Below are positions 1 through 6,300 of a DNA stretch of 9,281 nt, piece after piece. This stretch comes from Pseudomonadota bacterium. GTDB taxonomy: Bacteria > Desulfobacterota > BSN033 > WVXP01 > G020346125. The notes beneath the pieces are model-generated. The model did no database searches. It saw only the letters and a program-made list of their open reading frames with translations, and had not been told where the DNA came from. The stretch is from positions 1 to 9,281 of the forward strand of contig DAOVGJ010000107.1 of NCBI GenBank assembly GCA_030672465.1. Direction: 5' to 3'. The translations under genes and the position numbers were made by a program. The first letter of the stretch is position 1. Each line of letters opens with the position of its first letter.

Positions 1-1
1 A

Positions 2-508
2 GTGACGAAAAAACCGGTAAAAGCGAAGAAGCCCAAACCGAGAAAAAAGGTCGCTCTAAGGAAAAAACCGGTAAAGGAGGATATAATATCCGAGAGACAG
101 GTCCGGAAAAAGATCGAGTCGAGCATAGAGAAACTTCGCAAGAAAGTAGAGACCGAGGAAAAACCAAAGGTCACGGAAGAGGTTGCCCAAATCGCCCCGA
201 AGCCTTCGAGGGCAGTTATCGATATGAGGCTCAGGGCTTACTATAACTCGATATGGCAGAGAATTAAGGAAGAATGGATCCTGGCGGGGAGCCTCCTGGA
301 TGAGAGTGAGGGCTGGGAAACCGTCATCGTCATCAAAGTTCAGCGGGATGGTGGGATTGTGGAGAGTTGGTTCGAGAAGAAATCGGGGAGCTCTGTGTAC
401 GACGAATCCGCCATGCGGGCAATCAAAAAGGCCAATCCCCTCCCTCCCCTCCCGCAAGAGTTGGAGGAAGATGTACTGGAGATCGGAATCCGGTTTCACC
501 CAGAGTAA
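2..508 (+). CDS. tolA: TolA/TonB-like protein, C-terminal part (5' truncated)
   Basis: This is the C-terminal 168 residues of a protein that begins outside the window. The GTG at base 2 is probably an internal valine, because no membrane anchor is present and TolA-type proteins start with one. In the family, TolA is anchored in the inner membrane by TolQR, crosses the periplasm and contacts TolB and Pal. Visible parts are a Lys/Pro-rich basic stretch (residues 3-25, with KKPVK twice), a highly charged, probably helical segment (about 27-62), and a compact C-terminal domain (about 70-168) with a conserved-looking DMRLRAYYNSIWQRIKEEW start and a SAMRAIKKANPLPPLP motif typical of TolA/TonB C-terminal domains. 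tolB follows 23-29 nt downstream, which favours TolA over a general TonB. The C-terminal domain is the only diagnostic part; a TonB-family annotation is the main alternative. Confidence 0.83.
   Translation: MTKKPVKAKKPKPRKKVALRKKPVKEDIISERQVRKKIESSIEKLRKKVETEEKPKVTEEVAQIAPKPSRAVIDMRLRAYYNSIWQRIKEEWILAGSLLDESEGWETVIVIKVQRDGGIVESWFEKKSGSSVYDESAMRAIKKANPLPPLPQELEEDVLEIGIRFHPE
7..75 (+). repeat. 15-bp direct repeat in the tolA linker
   Basis: The 15-mer GAAAAAACCGGTAAA occurs at 7-21 and again at 61-75, 54 bp apart and in the same reading frame, so both copies encode KKPVK. It lies in the Lys/Pro-rich linker of the TolA-like protein. Such low-complexity linkers often change length by slippage or unequal exchange; a duplication origin is inferred, not shown. 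Confidence 0.6.
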
Positions 509-537
509 TCTTTGCTGAAATCTCGTGGAACATGCCT

Positions 538-1839
538 ATGTATCCAAGAGTGATATTCATTTTGATCTGTTTGCTCTTCACATTCATTCGACCCGATGTG
601 AGCCTTGCCAGGGTCTATATCGATATCGAATCCCCTGAGCTGCAACCCCTTCCCATCGCCGTTGCCCAATTTAAGGATATCGGAGAATCTCGACCCAACG
701 TGGCCCGCACGATTATGGATGTCCTAACCAATGATTTGACAATCTCCGGTTTTTTTGAAATAATTCCACGAAGTGAATTCCCCCAGGAGATTAATGCACT
801 TGCCGATCCCCCCGATTATAGCAGCTGGTTAAGGAGTAGGGCAGAGGTACTGGTAATGGGTGGATACTCCTCAAAGGGTGATCGGCTTGCCATTGAGTTT
901 CGGCTCTTCGACCTTGTGGAAAAGGCTTTTCTCGTCGGCAAGAGGTATGAAGGGAGCACCAAGAGCCTCAGGAGTATGATCCATCGCGTCGCCAATGAGA
1001 TCACCTACCAGATCACCGGGGGAAAAGGCGTATTCGATACGAAGATCGCCTTCGTATCCACCATATCGGGAAACAAGGAGATTTATGTCATCGATTTCGA
1101 CGGCCATAACCTGAGGGAGATTACCAAGAACGGATCCATTAACCTTTCTCCGGCCTGGTCCCCCGATGGGAGGCTCGTTGCCTTCACATCCTACATCAAG
1201 AGGAACCCGGATCTCTACCTCTTTGATCTTACCAGATCGGTGCAGATCAGGTTATCCACAAAGCCCGGATTGAATGCCGCCGCAGCTTGGTCCCCAGATG
1301 GAAGCAGAATGGCGCTGATGATGCGAAGGGAGGGAAATGCGGAGATCTTTATCATTAACCGCGACGGAACCCATCCGAGAAGGCTAACCAAGAGTTGGAG
1401 CAGCGAGGCTTCCCCAACGTGGTCCCCCAATGGGAGAAAAATCGCTTTCGTCTCCGATCGAGCTGGCTCACCCCAGATTTATACAATGGATGTGAATGGG
1501 AGGAATGTAAAAAGGCTCACCTTTTTAGGCTCGTATAATGCGTCTCCCTCCTGGTCGCCAAAAGGGAATAAGATCGCATACTGCGGTCGTTCCAATGGAC
1601 GTTTTCACATCTTTACGATAAATCCCGATGGAACCGGGATTCGAAGGCTAACGGAAAACTCCGGAAACAACGAGGGCCCCACCTGGTCACCCGATGGCCG
1701 TTTCATCGCCTTCAGCTCAACCAGGGGAGGCCGATCTCAAATCTATGTCATGAATGCCAATGGTGCCAACCAGCGTCGGTTAACCTCAACAAGGGGCAAA
1801 GAGTCAAGCCCCACATGGTCACCCAGAATGGATCGGTGA
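538..1839 (+). CDS. tolB: TolB, periplasmic beta-propeller protein of the Tol-Pal system
   Basis: TolB is the periplasmic protein that binds Pal and, through its N-terminus, TolA. From the ATG at 538 it has 433 residues, close to the usual length of about 430. Residues 1-24 form a signal peptide with a hydrophobic core, and cleavage after SLA is likely. The mature N-terminus (RVYIDIES) resembles the TolA-contact strand of known TolBs. Residues 25-160 are the alpha/beta N-terminal domain. Residues 165-433 form a six-bladed propeller of PD40/WD40-like repeats, with WSP(D/N/K)G-type motifs whose Trp lies at 207, 251, 295, 339, 383 and 427. The start was chosen because GTGGAA (525-530) sits 7-8 nt upstream; the ATG at 532 is possible (435 residues) but has too short a spacer. 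A longer in-frame reading from 367 would overlap tolA and put junk before the signal peptide. pal starts 27 nt downstream. Confidence 0.96.
   Translation: MYPRVIFILICLLFTFIRPDVSLARVYIDIESPELQPLPIAVAQFKDIGESRPNVARTIMDVLTNDLTISGFFEIIPRSEFPQEINALADPPDYSSWLRSRAEVLVMGGYSSKGDRLAIEFRLFDLVEKAFLVGKRYEGSTKSLRSMIHRVANEITYQITGGKGVFDTKIAFVSTISGNKEIYVIDFDGHNLREITKNGSINLSPAWSPDGRLVAFTSYIKRNPDLYLFDLTRSVQIRLSTKPGLNAAAAWSPDGSRMALMMRREGNAEIFIINRDGTHPRRLTKSWSSEASPTWSPNGRKIAFVSDRAGSPQIYTMDVNGRNVKRLTFLGSYNASPSWSPKGNKIAYCGRSNGRFHIFTINPDGTGIRRLTENSGNNEGPTWSPDGRFIAFSSTRGGRSQIYVMNANGANQRRLTSTRGKESSPTWSPRMDR
1156..1830 (+). repeat. Six WSPDG-type propeller repeats with an exact 132-nt period
   Basis: The TGG codon of the WSP motif recurs at 1156, 1288, 1420, 1552, 1684 and 1816, so every interval is exactly 132 nt (44 codons). 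The DNA around each is similar (TGGTCNCC followed by a GATGG, AATGG or AAAGG form). The last copy is incomplete (WSPRMDR at the C-terminus), as expected for a strand that closes the propeller ring onto the first blade. Confidence 0.9.
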
Positions 1840-1853
1840 ACTTAAAACCCAAA

Positions 1854-1860
1854 AAGGAGG
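1854..1860 (+). promoter_or_regulatory. Strong ribosome binding site of pal
   Basis: AAGGAGG ends six bases before the ATG at 1867, in the 27-nt gap after the tolB stop. It is the strongest ribosome site in the Tol-Pal part of the window. This fits Pal being needed in much larger amounts than TolA or TolB, which is known for the family. Confidence 0.85.
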
Positions 1861-1866
1861 TTCGTT

Positions 1867-2433
1867 ATGGTGAAGAAATCGTATATCGTTATCGGGGTTA
1901 TCGTCTCTCTCATGGTTATGGTGGGCTGTGCCAAAAAGGCCGTAAAAGAGGAACCCATGGTTACGGGAAAGGCAGGGGAAAAGGCCTGGGAAAAACCTGC
2001 TGAGGAGAGGGAAAGGGCGGGTATCGACGAAAAGTCGTTGCAGGCAAGTTTGGAAAGGAAGAAATATCCCGGAATCGAGGGAGAGTTCCTGGAGTCATCT
2101 CTTTTGAAGGATATTAACTTCGGTTTTGACCGATATGATCTGACACCAAAAATGAGGGAAATTCTTTCGCAAAATGCTGACCTTCTCCTTAAAAACCCCG
2201 GGGTCAAAATCCAAATTGAAGGCCACTGCGATGAGAGGGGAACCATCGAGTATAATTTGGCCCTGGGTGAGAGAAGGGCAAACCGTACTGAGGAATATCT
2301 CATTTCACTGGGGCTTTCGGGGAATAGAATCTCAAGCATCAGCTATGGTGAGGAGATGCCCTTGGACCCCAGACACAACGAGGGGGCCTGGACAAAGAAC
2401 CGAAGGGCCCACTTTATCATACTGTCGAGATAA
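1867..2433 (+). CDS. pal: Pal, peptidoglycan-associated outer-membrane lipoprotein
   Basis: Pal is an outer-membrane lipoprotein that holds peptidoglycan and is relocated by the TolQRAB machine during division. The 188-residue protein starts with a type II signal peptide ending in MVGC, so Cys21 would be the lipidated residue. The +2 residue is Ala rather than Asp, consistent with transport to the outer membrane. Residues 22-78 are a charged, flexible tether. Residues 79-188 are an OmpA-like domain beginning KDINFGFDRYDLTP and containing EGHCDERGT and LGERRAN. Asp122 and Arg137 align, 15 residues apart, with the two residues that bind diaminopimelate in the OmpA/Pal family. The domain ends with the usual KNRRAHFIIL. 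An unusual but minor point is Cys121 where many Pals have Thr (GHTDERG). The gene lies between tolB and cpoB, as expected. Confidence 0.97.
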   Translation: MVKKSYIVIGVIVSLMVMVGCAKKAVKEEPMVTGKAGEKAWEKPAEERERAGIDEKSLQASLERKKYPGIEGEFLESSLLKDINFGFDRYDLTPKMREILSQNADLLLKNPGVKIQIEGHCDERGTIEYNLALGERRANRTEEYLISLGLSGNRISSISYGEEMPLDPRHNEGAWTKNRRAHFIILSR

Positions 2434-2443
2434 GACCGCTTTT

Positions 2444-2465
2444 GGCATTCATCCCATTGGATGCC
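2444..2465 (+). other. Short inverted repeats in the pal-cpoB gap
   Basis: Two mutually exclusive small stems can be drawn in the 56-nt gap. GGCAT (2444-2448) can pair with ATGCC (2461-2465), or CATCC (2450-2454) can pair with GGATG (2459-2463) around a 4-nt loop. Each stem is only 5 bp and no T-run follows, so this is not a terminator. It could shape the leader of cpoB, but chance is a sufficient explanation. Confidence 0.25.
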
Positions 2466-2477
2466 TCTCCATACAAG

Positions 2478-2482
2478 AAGGA
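2478..2482 (+). promoter_or_regulatory. Ribosome binding site that decides the cpoB start
   Basis: AAGGA at 2478-2482 lies seven bases before the ATG at 2490 and four before the ATG at 2487. Its position supports a start at this ATG pair rather than the in-frame TTG at 2442, which would add a non-signal-like segment in front of the lipoprotein signal. Confidence 0.65.
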
Positions 2483-2489
2483 CAAGATG

Positions 2490-3317
2490 ATGGAAAAGAA
2501 TGTCCCCCTGCGGTTTTTACTGATAGTTTTTTTCGCCATCCTTTTTGGATGTGCTACCACCGGCGAAATAGCATACTTACGGCAGGATATCGATTCCCTC
2601 TATAGACAACTGATCGACGTTCAGAAGGAATTGAAGCAACTGAGATCGGAATCCTCCATGAAAATCCGAAAAAGCCAGGCAGATCTGGATTTTATGCTGG
2701 AGCCCCTTCAACGGGAAATCCAAATCCTCAGAAATGCCGTCGATGAGAATAGGGAATACCTCCAGCGACCCCAGCAAGAATTGACGGCGTTCAAAAGGGA
2801 TTTTGAGACCCGATTGAATAGCTTGGAGGAGAAGATCGATAAGGTCCGAAAGGAAATGGAGGCCAAGCTCGATGAAGTCTCCAAGGCCTCCAAGGCCCAA
2901 CCCAAAAAAGAACCTCCCTCTCAAGGAGAAGTCTTATCCCAGGAGGCCATGAAGGCCCTCTATAAAAATGCCAAGCAAACTTATGAGAGGAAGGAATTTT
3001 CCGCGGCCAGGGAGCAATTTAAGGCCTTTTTGGCCGTCTATCCCAAGGGCGAACTTTCGGACAATGCCCAATTTTGGATTGGGGAATGTTACTATTCGGA
3101 AAAGAATTACGAGAAGGCCATTATTGCTTATGACGATGTAATCAAGAGGTTCCCGAAAGGTGATAAGGTCTCTTCGGCCTTGCTCAAACAGGCCCTATGT
3201 TGGCTAAAATTGGGGGACAAAACCTTTGCTCAATCCCTGTTGAAACGGGTGATAAGGGAATACCCGCATACGCAACAGGCAAAGATCGCCAAGGAAAAGC
3301 TAAAAGGGATTCAATAG
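2490..3317 (+). CDS. cpoB: CpoB/YbgF-type Tol-Pal accessory protein, predicted lipoprotein
   Basis: In E. coli CpoB (YbgF) is a periplasmic protein that links the Tol system to septal peptidoglycan synthesis by binding TolA and regulating PBP1B. This 275-residue version has three visible parts. Residues 1-21 are a signal peptide that ends in LFGC followed by ATTG, a good lipobox, so Cys21 is probably lipidated. Residues about 26-130 are a long coiled coil rich in Leu, Glu, Lys and Arg, expected to trimerise. After a Lys/Pro linker (133-150), residues about 152-275 hold three TPR-like helix pairs of the YbgF type (YERKEFSAAREQF, YSEKNYEKAIIAYDDVI, WLKLGDKTFAQSLLKRVI). The start at 2490 has the better ribosome site spacing; 2487 adds one Met, and a TTG at 2442 adds 16 residues that do not look like a signal peptide. 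The stop is six bases from the rpoC stop on the other strand. The coiled coil is longer than in E. coli as I recall it. Confidence 0.92.
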   Translation: MEKNVPLRFLLIVFFAILFGCATTGEIAYLRQDIDSLYRQLIDVQKELKQLRSESSMKIRKSQADLDFMLEPLQREIQILRNAVDENREYLQRPQQELTAFKRDFETRLNSLEEKIDKVRKEMEAKLDEVSKASKAQPKKEPPSQGEVLSQEAMKALYKNAKQTYERKEFSAAREQFKAFLAVYPKGELSDNAQFWIGECYYSEKNYEKAIIAYDDVIKRFPKGDKVSSALLKQALCWLKLGDKTFAQSLLKRVIREYPHTQQAKIAKEKLKGIQ

Positions 3318-3323
3318 GGGGGG
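3318..3323. other. Six-base convergent junction between cpoB and rpoC
   Basis: The cpoB stop TAG (3315-3317) and the rpoC stop (CTA on the + strand, 3324-3326) are separated only by GGGGGG, giving a run of seven G with the last base of TAG. There is no room for a terminator in the gap, and I find no stem followed by a T-run on either strand in the flanking coding ends. The 3' ends of the two transcripts therefore probably overlap inside coding sequence. Confidence 0.9.
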
Positions 3324-6300
3324 CTAATATCCTTCTCGAACCATTGCCTCTTCCCCCTCCGGGTATTCGACATGGAGCTGCACCCCCTTGAATTGGGGGA
3401 GTCCAGTGCCCGCTGGGATGAGCCTGCCCATGATGACATTCTCTTTCAACCCCAAGAGATGGTCAACCTTACCCGCTATGGCCGCCTGGGTGAGGACCTT
3501 TGTGGTTTCTTGGAAAGAGGCGGCGGAGATGAAGCTGTCGGTGATCAGGGAAGCCTTGGTAATACCGAGAAACATGGGGTCCGCGGTAGCTGGCTTTCCC
3601 CCTTCTTTCAAGACCCTTTCATTCTCCTCCTCAAAAACATATTTTTCAACCTGATCATCCACTAAGAAGTTGGTATCCCCGATTTCGCTAATTCGAACCC
3701 TTTTGAGCATCTGGCGGACGATGGCCTCGATGTGTTTATCATTGATCTTAACCCCTTGAAGCTTGTACACTTCCTGAATTTCATCCACCAGGTATTTAGC
3801 CAACTCTTGAGTCCCAAGGACCCTCAATATATCATGAGGATTCGATGGCCCGTCCATCAACGCCTCACCCGCCTTCACGAAGTCCCCCTCATGTACACTG
3901 ATATGTTTCCCTCGGAGGACGCTGTACTCTTTAGGCTCGCCCACCTCTGGGGTGATGATGACCTTTCTTTTCCCCTTGGTATCCCTCCCAAAGGAAACGA
4001 CTCCATCGATCTCACTGATCATGGCGAATTCCTTGGGTCGTCTGGCCTCGAATAATTCTGCCACCCTGGGGAGGCCACCCGTGATATCCTTGGTTTTAGT
4101 CGTTTCCCTCGGAATTTTAACGATAATATCCCCCGCCTCCACCATGTCCCCTTCGGAGACAAAGATATTCGCTCCGACGGGTAGGAGATAGCGGGCCTGG
4201 GAACTTGATTCGGGAAGGTTTAACGTCCTCCCCTTTTCATCCTTGATGGAAATACGAGGCCTCAATTCGGGGTCCTTTGACTCGACGATGACCTTCCTGG
4301 AAAGACCGGTAAATTCATCTACCTGCTCCTGCATGGTCGCGCCCTCGGTGATTTCGCCGAACTTCACCTTTCCCGCAATCTCCGTGAGCACGGGGATGGT
4401 ATAGGGATCCCATTCCGCCAATAAATCCCCTTCCCTAACCTTCTGGTTATCTTCCACCTTGAGCTTGGCACCATAAATGATTAAATATCGCCTTCTCTCC
4501 CGGCCTTCCTGATCGAGGATGGCAATCTCACCGTTTCGATTCATCACGATTAAATCCCCATCCCGATTACGGACGGTTTTAATATTGATGAACCGAACGG
4601 TTCCATCAATCCTCGATTCCAAGGCCGTCTGCTCCGCCCTTCGGCTAGCGGTCCCTCCAATGTGAAAAGTCCTCATGGTCAATTGAGTCCCCGGTTCACC
4701 AATGGATTGGGCGGCGATGATGCCAATCGCCTCCCCAATACTGACCAAACTTCCCCTGGCCAAGTCTCTTCCGTAGCAAAGCACGCAGACGCCCCTTTTG
4801 GATTTACAGGTGAGCACCGACCGAATATTCACCTTTTCGATGCCCGCATCGACGATCTTTTCGCAGGTGCTCTCATCGATCTCCTGGTTTGCCTTAACGA
4901 TGACCTCACCCGTGAATGGGTCCTTGATATCTTCCAGGGCCACCCTGCCCAGAATTCTCTCCCCCATTGGTTCTATGATCTCCCCTCCCTCAAGCAGCGA
5001 GCTCACACCTATGCCGTCCAGGGTCCCGCAATCGTGCTCGATAATCACCACATCCTGGGCAACGTCCACCAATCTCCTGGTAAGGTAGCCCGAATTGGCC
5101 GTCTTCAACGCCGTATCGGCCAACCCCTTCCTGGCGCCGTGGGTCGAGATAAAGTATTGGAGGACGCTTAATCCCTCGCGGAAATTTGCCGTAATGGGAG
5201 TCTCGATGATCTCCCCCGATGGTTTGGCCATCAATCCCCTCATCCCCGCAAGCTGACGAATCTGTTGGGCGCTTCCCCTTGCCCCGGAATCGGCCATCAT
5301 GAAGATGGGGTTGAAGCTTTCAACTGTCCTTTCATTTCCATCCTTATCCACGACCTTTCGTGTTCCCAGTTCCTTGAGCATTTCATCCGCGATATTTTCC
5401 GTCACCTGGGCCCAGATATCGATGACCTTATTGTAACGCTCACCATCGGTGATCAGTCCGTCAGTATATTGATCTCGAATGGCCTGGATCTCCTCGTAAG
5501 CCTCGACCAAAAGCCTCTCCTTATCGGGGGGAATCAGCATGTCATCAATACAGATGGAGACTCCTGCTAAAGTCGCATATCTATATCCCAAATTCTTTAA
5601 ATGATCGGCGAGAATTACCGTCTTCTTCTCCCCGGCGTGCCGGTATGAGTAATCGATTAAGGCAGCCAATTTATCCTTCTTCATTTCATAGTTGATCAAT
5701 TCGAATGGGATTTCCTCTGGAATAATCTCCCTGAGGAGTACGCGGCCGACGGTGGTTTCAACCAATTCCCCATCAATCCTCACCTTGATTATGGCTTTGA
5801 GATCGACTTCATTGGCATCATGGGCGATCCTGACTTCCTCACAATTGGAGAAAATCTTTCCCTCCCCTCTCGCCATTGGTGCTTTTCGAGTCATATAGTA
5901 GATCCCCAAGACGATATCCTGAGTGGGAACGATAATGGGTTTACCATTGGCTGGAGAGAGGATGTTGTTGGTGGACATCATTAAGATCCGTGCCTCCGTC
6001 TGGGACTCCACCGAGAGGGGAATATGGACGGCCATCTGATCACCGTCGAAGTCGGCGTTAAAGGCCGCGCAAACCAATGGATGGAGTTGAATGGCCTTTC
6101 CCTCAATGAGCACCGGTTCGAAGGCTTGAATTCCCAACCGATGCAATGTCGGGGCACGATTAAGCAACACCGGGTGCTCCCGAATTACCTCATCCAAGAT
6201 GTCCCATACTTCCGGTCTCTCCCTTTCCACCATTTTCTTGGCGCTTTTGATAGCGGTCACATATCCCCTTTCCTCCAACTTGTTATAGATAAAGGGTTTA

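Noticed and set aside
56..499. 147-codon open frame on the - strand opposite tolA
   Set aside because: It is a mirror of the tolA coding sequence, has no ribosome site or recognisable motif, and lies fully within a frame supported by protein features.
367..537. In-frame upstream extension of tolB beginning at 367
   Set aside because: It would overlap tolA by about 140 nt, adds Arg/Pro-rich sequence unlike any TolB and buries the signal peptide, which starts naturally at 532 or 538.
1815..2003. 62-codon + strand frame across the tolB-pal junction
   Set aside because: It overlaps both genes out of frame and is Gly/Arg/Tyr-rich without pattern.
2442..2486. TTG start of cpoB at 2442
   Set aside because: The added 16 residues are not conserved-looking, no ribosome site precedes it, and a good site with a signal peptide exists at 2487/2490.
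3246..3266. CGGGT...ACCCG stem at the end of cpoB as terminator for rpoC
   Set aside because: It is a 5-bp stem with a long loop, and only three T follow on the - strand.
3383..3399. C5/G5 stem as terminator of rpoC or cpoB
   Set aside because: It is only 5 bp, lies inside rpoC about 60 bases before its stop, and is not followed by a T-run on either strand.
4662..5171. 169-codon open frame on the + strand opposite rpoC (and similar ones at 6024-6455 and 6915-7337)
   Set aside because: rpoC is intact and highly conserved through all of these; the antisense frames show no family motif and are explained by codon composition.
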